Below the pieces are notes generated by a model, which made no database searches, was not told the DNA's origin, and saw only the letters and a list, made by a program, of their open reading frames with translations. Positions 55,981 to 64,000 of a DNA stretch of 64,000 nucleotides are shown here, one piece after another; position 1 is the stretch's first letter, and every line of letters starts with the position of its first letter. The stretch is from Fen-999 sp044220545. Its GTDB lineage: Bacteria > Pseudomonadota > Gammaproteobacteria > Burkholderiales > Rhodocyclaceae. The stretch is from assembly GCA_044220545.1 (NCBI GenBank), contig JBGAQX010000004.1:1-64000 (forward strand), given 5' to 3'. The position numbers and the translations under genes are program-made.

Positions 55981-56797
55981 ACTTTCGGTGGAATTTTTTC
56001 CGCCACAAACCCCCGAGGGCGCGGAGAAGCTGCGTGCGACCTGGACGACGCTCGCCGCCCTGAAGCCGGCCTTCTTTTCGGTCACCTTCGGCGCTGGCGG
56101 TTCCACCCAGGACCGCACCTTCGACACCGTCGCCGAGATACGCGCCGCCGGACTGGAAGCCGCGCCGCACCTGTCCTGCGTCGGCTCGACCCGGACGCGC
56201 GTACGGGAGATCCTGCGGCGCTACCGCGACGCCGGCATCCGTCGCATCGTCGCCCTGCGCGGCGACCTGCCTTCGGGCATGGCCGAGGCCGGTGAACTGG
56301 GCCACGCCAACGAACTGGTCGAGTTCATCCGCCAGGAAACCGGCGACTGGTTCCACATCGAGGTGGCGGCCTACCCTGAATACCATCCGCAGGCGAAGAC
56401 GCCGCGCGACGACCTGCTCAACTTCAAGCGCAAGGCCGAGGCCGGCGCCGATTCGGCGATCACCCAGTTCTTCTTCAACGTCGACGCCTACGAGCACTTC
56501 GTCGCCGACGCGCGGTCGGTGGGCGTGAGCCTGCCGATCATCCCGGGCATCATGCCCATCGCCAGTTTCTCAAAGCTCTCCCGCTTCGCCGACACCTGCG
56601 GCGCCGAGATTCCGCGCTGGATGCGCCGCAAGTTCGAGAGCTACGGCGACGACACCGCCTCCGTGCGCGCCTTTGGCCTCGATGTGGTGACCGAACTCTG
56701 CCAGCGCCTGATCGAGCGCGGCGCGCCCGGCCTGCATTTCTATACGCTCAACCAGGCGGGCCTGACCATGGAAGTGGCCCGCCGGCTAGGTTTCTGA
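55967..56797 (+). CDS. metF: Methylenetetrahydrofolate reductase MetF
   Basis: FAD-dependent reductase of 276 residues forming 5-methyl-THF for methionine synthesis. Motifs are IELSVEFFPPQTPEGAEKL, FFSVTFGAGGSTQDRT and VALRGDLPSGM. ATG 55967 overlaps the end of tlyA. Under the SAH riboswitch with ahcY, it closes the methyl cycle. Its 3' end overlaps a convergent GGDEF gene by 12 bp. Confidence 0.96.
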   Translation: MSTIELSVEFFPPQTPEGAEKLRATWTTLAALKPAFFSVTFGAGGSTQDRTFDTVAEIRAAGLEAAPHLSCVGSTRTRVREILRRYRDAGIRRIVALRGDLPSGMAEAGELGHANELVEFIRQETGDWFHIEVAAYPEYHPQAKTPRDDLLNFKRKAEAGADSAITQFFFNVDAYEHFVADARSVGVSLPIIPGIMPIASFSKLSRFADTCGAEIPRWMRRKFESYGDDTASVRAFGLDVVTELCQRLIERGAPGLHFYTLNQAGLTMEVARRLGF

Positions 56798-58114
56798 TCG
56801 GGTGGCAACCGGGTCCGGAGAAGCCAGTTCGACGCGGTCCCGGCCAGCCGCCTTGGCGCGATAGAGCGCCCCGTCAAGGCGATCGAGCAGGCTGTAGAGG
56901 CTCAGTTCGGCGGGATTGAATTCGGCGACGCCGAAGCTGGCCGTGAAGTGGATGCGCCGGCCTTGCAGATGCAGGTGGCACTCGGCAAGGGCGGCGCGCA
57001 TGCGTTCCGCGGCCCGCATCGCCTCGGCGGCGGCGGTGCCTGGCAGCAGCACCAGAAACTCTTCGCCGCCCCAGCGGCCGACCACGTCCACCTCCCGCAC
57101 CGCTTGCGTGATGGTTCGGGCAAAGCTGACCAGCACGGCATCGCCGGTCTGGTGGCCATAGCTGTCGTTGATCGTCTTGAAGTGATCCAGGTCGATCATG
57201 ATCAGGGATACCGGCATGCCGTAGCGCAGGGCGCGTTGCACCTCGTGCTCGGCGATCTCGTCGAAGGCGCGCCGATTCGCCACCCCGGTCAGCGCGTCGA
57301 CGCGTGCCGCGCGCTCCGCGGCCTCCTTCTGCTGGCGCAATTCCTCGGTGGCCAGAACCACCTTGTGGCGCAGGTCTTCCTGGGTGAAGGCGATCCGCTC
57401 CGCCATGTCGTTGATGCCGGCCGCCAAGGGCTCCAGCACCCCCGACGCGGCGCCCCGCGTGCGTGCGCTCAACTCGCCGCCCTTGATGCGCGCCACGACC
57501 TCGCTGATATGAGTGATCGGGGCGGTGACGCTGCTGGCGATCACCGTCGACAGCACCGCCGCCAGAACCAGGGCGCCGGCGGTGATGGCGAGGACGCGCC
57601 AAAGCATGTCGCTTCGTTGGCTCTCCAGCGCCGCACGGGAGAGTTCGAGCACCGCGTAACCAAGCAACTCCGCTTTCGCACTGGTAGGTGCCAGAGCCGT
57701 TTCGGCGTAGATGTCGTCGACCGACGCCGCCGATCGATTGATCGGTATCACGACGATCAAGGGGTCCCCGGCGACCACCTGCTCCGCGCCGTTGAGCTGT
57801 GGCGTCCAGGCGGAGAACTCGCCCGAAGACGCATGCAGTTGTCCGCCGCCATCGAGCAAGGCGGCGCCCTTGATTTGGTTGTCGCCACCCCGGGCGGCGC
57901 TCACCAACTGGTCGAGCGCCTCGCGGTTGCCGGCGAACAGGGGAAACTCCGCCGCTGTGCCCAACTGCCTGGCCACGGCGCGACCCCGGTCTTGCAAGGC
58001 CTGCTCCAGATCGGCGGTGTGCCGATCGAGGAAACCGATCAACAGCAACGCCACCACCATCACCGCCGGCAGGGTTGCCGCCAGCAGCAGGCGCGCGCGA
58101 AAACCTATCCTCAT
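56786..58114 (-). CDS. Membrane diguanylate cyclase with periplasmic sensor
   Basis: c-di-GMP synthase of 442 residues. TM1 (about 9-28), a periplasmic sensor (about 30-165, FLDRHTADLEQALQDRGRAV, QLGTAAEFPLFAGNREAL), TM2 (about 170-195), and HAMP precede a GGDEF domain with RWGGEEFLVLLPG and an RxxD site (REVD). The sensor resembles those of YfiN-type cyclases. The ATG overlaps the upstream gene (ATGA). Its partners in the operon are a TonB receptor and a solute-binding protein. Confidence 0.88.
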   Translation of the reverse strand: MRIGFRARLLLAATLPAVMVVALLLIGFLDRHTADLEQALQDRGRAVARQLGTAAEFPLFAGNREALDQLVSAARGGDNQIKGAALLDGGGQLHASSGEFSAWTPQLNGAEQVVAGDPLIVVIPINRSAASVDDIYAETALAPTSAKAELLGYAVLELSRAALESQRSDMLWRVLAITAGALVLAAVLSTVIASSVTAPITHISEVVARIKGGELSARTRGAASGVLEPLAAGINDMAERIAFTQEDLRHKVVLATEELRQQKEAAERAARVDALTGVANRRAFDEIAEHEVQRALRYGMPVSLIMIDLDHFKTINDSYGHQTGDAVLVSFARTITQAVREVDVVGRWGGEEFLVLLPGTAAAEAMRAAERMRAALAECHLHLQGRRIHFTASFGVAEFNPAELSLYSLLDRLDGALYRAKAAGRDRVELASPDPVATRSET

Positions 58115-59055
58115 CGCGCGGCCTCCTTGCGCTTGAGCGCCTCGGTGATCGCCGACGGGTCGTCGGCGGTCACACCCAGCGACCGCGCCACCCGCTCGTT
58201 CACCACCACCGAGAAGTCCGCCGCCCACTGCGGCGCCGGCAAGCCGCGGCCGGCCAGGCCGGCCCGCGCCACCGCGGCGGCCTGACTGGCCGCCTGGCCC
58301 GGCGACACGTGGAGGGCCATCGCGGCGCCCGCTTTGACGTAGCCGGCCGAGAACGCCACCATCGGCACGCGCTGGCGGTAGGTCGTTATCAGGATGTTCT
58401 GTAGCGAACTGGCGTTGTAGACCTTGTTGTCCGGCAGGGCCAGCAGAACATCCACCTCGCCGAGCAAGGTTTTCAACGCCGGGTAGATCTCTTCGCTGTC
58501 GCCACCGACCTCGGCCGTGAGCAGTCGCAAACCGCGCGCGGCGGCCTCTTTGGCCAGAACCGGCGCCAATGCCGCCGACTCCGGGCCGAGCAGCACGCCC
58601 ACCCGCTTGCGCTCGGGCATGGCCAGCCGCAGCAATTCGAGGTAACGGGCGGCCGGCTGGTCGAGAAACACCGCCGAGATCCCTGGCCGGTTCTTCGGCA
58701 CCAAGGCCTCGTAGCTGGCGCGCGGCAGCAGCGCCGCCAGGATCGGCACCCGGGCCAGGCTGGTTTCGCGCTGCGCGCTGTCGAGCATGTTGCGCAAGGC
58801 GACCGAGCCCAGTGTAACGATCAACTGCGGTGGCTTGGCCGGGGTACCCTGAAACTCCTGCCAGGTCCCGACCTTCAGTTCGCCGCCCCGCGGCAACTGG
58901 CTCAGTTCGTTGCGCAGCGCCGTGGCCGCCTCGACATACGGCCCACCGGACTCCGACTGCACCACCCAGACACCGGCGTCGTCGGCGCGCGCCCAGCCCG
59001 GCGCCAGCGTTGCCGCCGCGGCCAGAAGCAGGAACAGGCGACGCGACGTAGGCAG
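58111..59055 (-). CDS. ABC-type substrate-binding-like periplasmic protein (CTG start likely)
   Basis: Exported protein of about 314 residues. A signal peptide (RRLFLLLAAAATLAPGWARA) is followed by a two-lobe fold with IVTLGSVALRNMLDSA, MPERKRVGVLLGPESA and VPMVAFSAGYVKAGAAMAL, in the ABC substrate-binding (TrpX-like) family. No ABC permease or ATPase is nearby. No ATG or GTG fits; a CTG at 59055 with GGAG 7 nt upstream is the best start, which would begin 1 bp before the TonB receptor's stop ends. It may report a ligand to the cyclase instead of importing it. Confidence 0.7.
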   Translation of the reverse strand: MPTSRRLFLLLAAAATLAPGWARADDAGVWVVQSESGGPYVEAATALRNELSQLPRGGELKVGTWQEFQGTPAKPPQLIVTLGSVALRNMLDSAQRETSLARVPILAALLPRASYEALVPKNRPGISAVFLDQPAARYLELLRLAMPERKRVGVLLGPESAALAPVLAKEAAARGLRLLTAEVGGDSEEIYPALKTLLGEVDVLLALPDNKVYNASSLQNILITTYRQRVPMVAFSAGYVKAGAAMALHVSPGQAASQAAAVARAGLAGRGLPAPQWAADFSVVVNERVARSLGVTADDPSAITEALKRKEAAR

Positions 59056-59056
59056 C

Positions 59057-60994
59057 TCAATACTCCAGGCGCAACGTGGCGAAGGCGCGGCTATCGACCA
59101 CCATGGGCGGATAGGAGCGTTGCACGTAGTCAAGGTGGTTGCCGGCCACCGCCCTCACCGTCAGCGCCGCCTCGGCGCGGGTGGCGCCGATCATGAAACG
59201 GCGGCCCAGGCGCAGGTCGGTTTGCCGATAGGCGGGAATGATGTCAGATGCGCGCACGTAGAAATACTTGGCCATCTCGGTGTGAATCACGCTCAGCTCG
59301 AAATCGGCCGGCAGGCGCTGGAACCAGGCCAGTGTCGAATAATGGCGGGGGGCAAGGCCCGCGTCCTGCGGCGACGTGCTGCTGGCGTCGGGAATCAGGC
59401 GCAGTTCGGTGTGATTGAACAGGATCTGCGTACCGGTCACCGGCTGCCAGCGCAATTGCGTCTCCCAGCCACGCTGGACACTGGGATCCTTGTTCACTAT
59501 GTCGTTGGCGCAGGTGGGGCACGGCTTCTGGTAGGCAAGCAGGTCGCGGACCTTCTCCTCGAAAACGCGCACGTCGGCGCTCAGGCCCAGGCGGGGGAAT
59601 TCGCCGAGGTAGCCCAGTTCGGTGGCATAAACCCGCTCGGGACGCGCGTTGCCCAGGGCGAGCGCGACGGGCGTGGTGCCGGATCGCCAGTCGGCGCGCA
59701 ACTCGAACAGGGTTGGCTGCTTGTCGGCCGTGGTCTTGCCCAGGCGCAGGGTGTGCCCGGGCAGCAGGTGGTAGTTCACTACCAGCCGCGGCGATCCGTT
59801 GCCGCCCGTGATGCTGTGGCGCTCGAACAGGCCACCGGCGTTGACGACCCAGTCGGGATGCGGCTTCCATTCGAGGTTGCCGAACACCCGCCACAGGTCG
59901 AGCCGCTCGGTGATCCGGTCGGGGAAGAGATCCCGCGAATCGACCTGCTCGTGGCGATACTGCCCGCCCCAGACCAGGCGCCAGCCATTGCCCGCGGCGA
60001 AACTATGCTCGGCCTCGAGCTCGCCACGGCGGGCAACGCCGTCGGCGCGCAACAGCGGATAGAAATTGCCGTAGCGCTCTTCGTCGATGGTGCCGCTGAC
60101 CTTGACCTGGTCGGTGGCATCGAGGCGGCGCGCCCATTGCAGCCGGGCATAGCTGTTCCGCCACGATTCGTCATGCCAGGTACTGGGGATGTTGCCGGCG
60201 TTCCAGCGCGATTCCGCGTGGCCGGCCGTGACGGTCACGTCGTCCGCGCCGGATGGATGCAAGTCGCCGCGGAAATGCAACTGGCCCAGCCGGCTGGTAT
60301 CGGCAAGATTTTCGAAACCCCGATCCGCCCGGCTGGCCGCCGTGACGCGAAACTGGGCACGTTCGTCGCCCCAGCCGACGCGCGCCACGCCGTCCTTGAC
60401 GCCCGCTTCTCCCGCGCTCAGCGACACCATGCCGCCGCGCGTGTCGGCGGCATGGCGGGTGACGATATTGACCACGCCGAGGAAGGCGTTGGCGCCATAG
60501 GCCGCCGAATTGGAGCCGCGCAGGACTTCGATGCGCTCGATGTCCTCCAGCACTATCGCCAGCATGCCCTGATTGGCCGAGCCGACCAGCATGCTCGAAT
60601 AGACCGAGCGACCATCGACGAAGACCTGGAGCCGCCGCACGATGCCGTTGTATTCGGCGTGGTAGTGCGCGATAGGCCTGGCCGCGCCCTCGAAATGGGA
60701 GGTGATGAAACCCGGCACCAGGCGCAGCAATTCCTGGACGGTTCGCGCGCCGGAGCGGCGAATCAGGTCGCGGTCGAGGACGGTCACCGCGCCGGGCGCC
60801 TCGTCGAGCGGCTGGGCAAGCCGGCTTACCGACAGCACCTCCGGCATTTCAGTGAAGAAATCCTGCTCGGAGACGGCCGCCGTCGCGGCCCCGCTGGCTG
60901 CCATGCCGACGCACCAAACGGGCAGCAATCGGGCGATTGATTTTGCCGGAATTCTGATGATCACTCTCCTGAACAGGGCCGCTCCAATTCGCAT
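59057..60994 (-). CDS. TonB-dependent outer-membrane receptor
   Basis: Outer-membrane protein of about 645 residues. A signal peptide is followed by the plug domain (about 60-185, GAVTVLDRDLIRRSGARTVQ, RIEVLRGSNSAAYGANAFLG) and a barrel ending in an aromatic (TLRLEY). A CPTC motif sits in one extracellular loop. The ligand is unknown. Start ATG 60994 is preferred; a GTG at 60964 would sit directly on its own Shine-Dalgarno sequence. First gene of a module with a solute-binding protein and a diguanylate cyclase. Confidence 0.88.
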   Translation of the reverse strand: MRIGAALFRRVIIRIPAKSIARLLPVWCVGMAASGAATAAVSEQDFFTEMPEVLSVSRLAQPLDEAPGAVTVLDRDLIRRSGARTVQELLRLVPGFITSHFEGAARPIAHYHAEYNGIVRRLQVFVDGRSVYSSMLVGSANQGMLAIVLEDIERIEVLRGSNSAAYGANAFLGVVNIVTRHAADTRGGMVSLSAGEAGVKDGVARVGWGDERAQFRVTAASRADRGFENLADTSRLGQLHFRGDLHPSGADDVTVTAGHAESRWNAGNIPSTWHDESWRNSYARLQWARRLDATDQVKVSGTIDEERYGNFYPLLRADGVARRGELEAEHSFAAGNGWRLVWGGQYRHEQVDSRDLFPDRITERLDLWRVFGNLEWKPHPDWVVNAGGLFERHSITGGNGSPRLVVNYHLLPGHTLRLGKTTADKQPTLFELRADWRSGTTPVALALGNARPERVYATELGYLGEFPRLGLSADVRVFEEKVRDLLAYQKPCPTCANDIVNKDPSVQRGWETQLRWQPVTGTQILFNHTELRLIPDASSTSPQDAGLAPRHYSTLAWFQRLPADFELSVIHTEMAKYFYVRASDIIPAYRQTDLRLGRRFMIGATRAEAALTVRAVAGNHLDYVQRSYPPMVVDSRAFATLRLEY

Positions 60995-61046
60995 AGACCG
61001 GCATCCAGTATGCTTATTGACACTATCAAGGGTTCGCTCACGCAGG

Positions 61047-61943
61047 TCAAGACCGGGCGCGCAGACTGACCAGCAAGACGCCGGCGACCACCAGCGCCGC
61101 ACCGGCGAGCTGCCAGAGCGACATCGCCTCGCCGAGCAGCCACCAGCCCAGGGCGATGGTTATGAGCGGTCCTACCGTTCCGATCAGCACGGCGCGCCCA
61201 GCACCGATCCGGCGAATGGCCGCCGATTGGGCGAAGACCGGAATCACGGTCGACAGCACCGCCATGGCCAGACCATAGCCATAGATGGGCAGCGGCTGGA
61301 CCAGCGCCGAAAAGGGCTGGGTGACCAAGAAATGAACCAGCGTCGCCGCGGTGGAGACCAGCATGGCCAGAGCCGTGAAGCGGGCGACACCGACGCGCGC
61401 CAGCATCCGGCCGCTACCCGACAGGTAAAGGGCGTACGACAGCGACGAGGCGAAGACGAAGGCACCGCCGACCCAAACCGCCGAAACCTCGGCGCTCTGC
61501 CGCAGGTCGTGGGCAAAGGCGGCGGCGATGCCAACGTAGCAAAGCCCCAGCGCCAGCCAGGCGCGGCGCCCGATGGCCTCGCCGAAGAACACCGCGCCCA
61601 GCAACAGGGTCAGGGTCGGGTAGGTGAACAGGATCAGACGTTCCAGCCCGGCGGAGATGGTTTGCAGGCCGACGAAATCGAGAATGCTGGCGCCGTAGTA
61701 GCCGAGCAGGCCCAGGACGACGATGGCCAGCCAGTCCCGCATCGACAGTGTCGGCGCACCGCGCGAAGCGCGCAGCCCGACCCAGAGGAACACCGGCAGC
61801 GAGAACGCCATCCGCAGCGCCAGCAGCGTGACCGCGTCGACCGGCGCGGCGGCGTAAGCCAGTTTGACGAAGATCGCCTTCAGGGAAAAACCGAAGGCGG
61901 CCAGAACGGCGAGCCAGATGCCCGCCAGGGGTGATGTGTTCAG
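61047..61943 (-). CDS. DMT/EamA-family permease (CTG start likely)
   Basis: Inner-membrane transporter of about 298 residues with ten TM helices in two EamA repeats (GLERLILFTYPTLTLLLGAVFF; GAGRAVLIGTVGPLITIALG). An ATG at 61811 would drop the first helix (LAGIWLAVLAAFGFSLKAIF), so translation probably starts earlier. The only candidate overlapping the preceding stop is CTG at 61943 (CTGA). The exported metabolite is unknown. Confidence 0.75.
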   Translation of the reverse strand: MNTSPLAGIWLAVLAAFGFSLKAIFVKLAYAAAPVDAVTLLALRMAFSLPVFLWVGLRASRGAPTLSMRDWLAIVVLGLLGYYGASILDFVGLQTISAGLERLILFTYPTLTLLLGAVFFGEAIGRRAWLALGLCYVGIAAAFAHDLRQSAEVSAVWVGGAFVFASSLSYALYLSGSGRMLARVGVARFTALAMLVSTAATLVHFLVTQPFSALVQPLPIYGYGLAMAVLSTVIPVFAQSAAIRRIGAGRAVLIGTVGPLITIALGWWLLGEAMSLWQLAGAALVVAGVLLVSLRARS

Positions 61944-63427
61944 CGGCGGCGTCCGCCAAGGATTGAGCCCAGTACGCCACGGACGATTTCCTGGCCGACC
62001 TTGGAGCCGATGGCGCGCACGGCGGACTTGACCATCGCCTCGCCGACGCCCTGGCGCTTGCCGTCGCCGCCGAAGATACTGCCCAGGCCGCCGAAGATAC
62101 CGCCGCCGCTATCCTTTTCCACCGCCGGCGCGGCCGGGGCGGCTTCGGCCGCCGCCGCCTTTTCCTTCAGCTTCTCATAGGCCGATTCTCGGTCGACCGC
62201 TTTTTCGTAGTGGCCATAGATGGTGGAATTCTTGATTGCGGCGACCCGCTCGTCGGCCGTCAGCGGGCCGATGCGGGAACCCGGGGCCAATACGAAGCCG
62301 CGCTCGACGACTTGCGGCGAACCTTTTTCGTCGAGGAAGGACAGCAAGGCCTCGCCGACGCCGAGTTCCATGATCGCCGTCTGAGCGTCGAACCTCGGGT
62401 TGGCGCGCAGGGTCTGCGCCGCAGTCTGGACGGCCTTCTGATCGCGCGGCGTGAAGGCGCGCAGGGCATGCTGGACGCGGTTGCCCAACTGGCCGAGCAC
62501 CTTGTCCGGCACATCGAGCGGGTTTTGGGTGACGAAATAGACGCCGACGCCCTTGGAGCGGATCAGGCGCACGACTTGCTCGACCTTTTCCAGCAACGCC
62601 GGCGGCGCTTCGCTGAACAAGAGGTGCGCCTCGTCGAAGAAGAAGACCAGTTTGGGCTTGTCCAGGTCGCCGGCCTCGGGCAACTGCTCGAAGAGCTCCG
62701 CCAGCAGCCAGAGCAGGAAGGTGGAATAGAGCTGCGGCGAGTTCATCAGCTTCTCCGCCGCCAGCACGTTGATGACGCCGCGGCCGCGCTCGGCCTGCAT
62801 CAAGTCGCCGATGTCGAGCATGGGCTCGCCGAAGAACTTGTCGCCGCCCTGCTGCTCCAGATTGAGCAGGCCGCGCTGGATGGCGCCTATGGAAGCCACC
62901 GAGATGTTGCCGTACTCGGTGGTGTACTGCTTGGCGTTGTCGCCGACGTTCTGCACCATGGCGCGCAGATCCTTGAGATCAAGCAGCAAGAGGCCGTTGT
63001 CGTCGGCGATCTTGAACACCAGTTGCAGGACGCCTTCCTGAGTGTCGTTGAGCCCGAGCAGGCGGGCGAGCAGCAACGGCCCCATGTCGGAAACCGTGGC
63101 GCGCACCGGGTGGCCGTTTTCGCCGAACACATCCCAGAACACCACCGGATTGGTCACCGGCTGCCAGTCGGTGACCTTGAGCATGTCCAGTCGTTTGGCC
63201 AGCTTGTCGGACTTGACGCCAGCGGCGCCGAGACCGGAGAGGTCACCCTTGACGTCGGCCATGAAGACCGGCACGCCGATGCTGGCGAACTGTTCCGCCA
63301 ACCGTTGCAGGGTGACGGTCTTGCCGGTGCCGGTGGCGCCGGTGATCAGCCCGTGGCGATTGGCCAGCGCCGGCAGCAGGCTGATTTCGGCATCGCCGGC
63401 TTTGGCGATAGGCAGTGGTCGAGTCAT
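61940..63427 (-). CDS. DUF853 / HerA-like ATPase (YjgR family)
   Basis: P-loop ATPase of 495 residues. Walker A GATGTGKTVTLQRLA, Walker B KLVFFFDEAHLLFSEAP and RSKGVGVYFVTQNPLDVPD match the DUF853 family. The C-terminus is Gly-rich (GGGIFGGLGSIFGGDGK). Chosen start ATG 63427; GTG 63436 is possible. Proposed as a helicase-like protein; role unproven. Divergent from yebC. Confidence 0.9.
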   Translation of the reverse strand: MTRPLPIAKAGDAEISLLPALANRHGLITGATGTGKTVTLQRLAEQFASIGVPVFMADVKGDLSGLGAAGVKSDKLAKRLDMLKVTDWQPVTNPVVFWDVFGENGHPVRATVSDMGPLLLARLLGLNDTQEGVLQLVFKIADDNGLLLLDLKDLRAMVQNVGDNAKQYTTEYGNISVASIGAIQRGLLNLEQQGGDKFFGEPMLDIGDLMQAERGRGVINVLAAEKLMNSPQLYSTFLLWLLAELFEQLPEAGDLDKPKLVFFFDEAHLLFSEAPPALLEKVEQVVRLIRSKGVGVYFVTQNPLDVPDKVLGQLGNRVQHALRAFTPRDQKAVQTAAQTLRANPRFDAQTAIMELGVGEALLSFLDEKGSPQVVERGFVLAPGSRIGPLTADERVAAIKNSTIYGHYEKAVDRESAYEKLKEKAAAAEAAPAAPAVEKDSGGGIFGGLGSIFGGDGKRQGVGEAMVKSAVRAIGSKVGQEIVRGVLGSILGGRRR

Positions 63428-63447
63428 GGCGGGCACCCCCCAAGTGG

Positions 63448-63453
63448 TAAAAT
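63448..63453 (+). promoter_or_regulatory. Possible extended -10 element of yebC
   Basis: TAAAAT preceded by TGG reads as an extended -10 (TGN-TANNAT). It lies 33 bp before the yebC start in the short divergent spacer. No -35 is needed for such sites. Confidence 0.35.
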
Positions 63454-63486
63454 CCGGCCATTTTACGCAGCAACAAAGGAAATCAT

Positions 63487-64000
63487 ATGGCCGGCCATTC
63501 CAAATGGGCGAACATCCAGCACCGCAAGGGGCGCCAGGACGAGAAGCGCGGCGCCGCCTTCTCGAAGATTGCGAAGGAAATCACCGTTGCGGCCAAGATG
63601 GGTGGCGGCGATCCGGGCTTCAACCCCCGACTGCGAATGGCTGTGGACAAGGGCAAGGCCGTCAACATGCCCAAGGACAAGATCGACAACGCGATCAAGA
63701 AGGGCACCGGCGAACTCGAAGGCGTCGATTACGTCGAGATCCGCTACGAGGGCTATGGCATCAACGGCGCGGCGGTGATGGTCGATTGCCTGACCGACAA
63801 CAAGGTGCGCACCGTCGCCGAAGTCCGCCACGCCTTCAACAAGTATGGCGGCAACATGGGCACCGACGGCTCGGTAGCCTTCATGTTCAAGCATTGTGGG
63901 CAGATCATCTTCGCGCCGGGCGTGTCGGAAGAGAAGGTGATGGACGCGGCCATCGAGGCGGGCGCGGAGGACGTGATGACCAATGAAGACGGTTCCATCG
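63487..64000 (+). CDS. YebC/PmpR-family regulator (5' part)
   Basis: First 171 codons of a protein of about 240. The N-terminus AGHSKWANIQHRKGRQD is diagnostic, followed by GRLAKMGGGD-like region AAKMGGGDPGFNPRLRMAV and VEIRYEGYGINGAAVMVDC. An AAAGGA lies 7 nt upstream. YebC/PmpR proteins bind DNA and some aid ribosomes at proline stalls. In many proteobacteria it precedes ruvC, which would be outside the window. Confidence 0.95.
   Translation, partial: MAGHSKWANIQHRKGRQDEKRGAAFSKIAKEITVAAKMGGGDPGFNPRLRMAVDKGKAVNMPKDKIDNAIKKGTGELEGVDYVEIRYEGYGINGAAVMVDCLTDNKVRTVAEVRHAFNKYGGNMGTDGSVAFMFKHCGQIIFAPGVSEEKVMDAAIEAGAEDVMTNEDGSI

Overview
The window looks like a contiguous piece of a GC-rich betaproteobacterial chromosome. 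The gene orders pilMNOPQ/ponA, cyaY/lptM-lysA and dapF-DUF484-xerC, and an S-adenosylhomocysteine (SAH) riboswitch in front of ahcY, are typical of that class. Rhodocyclales or a close relative is my inference and was not tested. Coding density is very high. Many genes overlap by ATGA, no gene-free stretch exceeds about 280 bp, and I saw no tRNA, rRNA, insertion sequence, prophage or CRISPR array.

Layout. (1) 1-14655, type IV pilus: pilMNOPQ on the minus strand (pilQ runs off the left edge), divergent from the penicillin-binding protein gene ponA, then a minor-pilin/tip operon pilE-fimT-pilV-pilW-pilX-pilY1. (2) 14766-24594: cyaY diverges from lptM-lysA and an RND efflux pair. Facing these are a membrane-anchored spermidine-synthase-like protein, a predicted exported isoaspartyl methyltransferase and a rhomboid protease. 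(3) 24873-32119: a PAS-GGDEF protein, an orphan GspE/PilB-like ATPase with an unusual N-terminus, and a STAS-duplication protein with hslVU. (4) 32154-39970, a zinc island: a 21-bp Zur-type operator separates a minus-strand operon (zur, small Cys/His protein, His-rich porin, znuA, znuB) from a plus-strand operon (ZIP transporter, DUF2796/ZrgA, MacB-type ATPase and permease, DUF3299). No znuC is present. (5) 39980-46479: rlmI, a TudS-related protein, and an operon of two LpxL-type acyltransferases, a CoA-binding protein, dapF, DUF484 and xerC. (6) 46493-56797, methyl cycle and signalling: metK behind a long structured leader, a heme-type sensor kinase with an HD-GYP regulator, a lipoprotein-metacaspase pair, then SAH riboswitch-ahcY-holin-like-tlyA-metF. 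(7) 56786-64000: a TonB receptor/solute-binding protein/GGDEF module, a DMT permease, a DUF853 ATPase and the start of a yebC gene.

The genes fall into a few working groups. Type IV pili and several c-di-GMP proteins (two GGDEF, one HD-GYP) point to surface-associated life. The zinc island combines outer-membrane, periplasmic and inner-membrane steps under one operator. metK, ahcY and metF cover SAM synthesis, SAH removal and methyl-folate supply. The strongest regulatory leads are the metK leader, whose two stems share bases, and the divergent Zur operator. The strongest protein leads are the lipoprotein/TPR-SHOCT-metacaspase pair, the duplicated STAS protein and the heme-kinase/HD-GYP pair.
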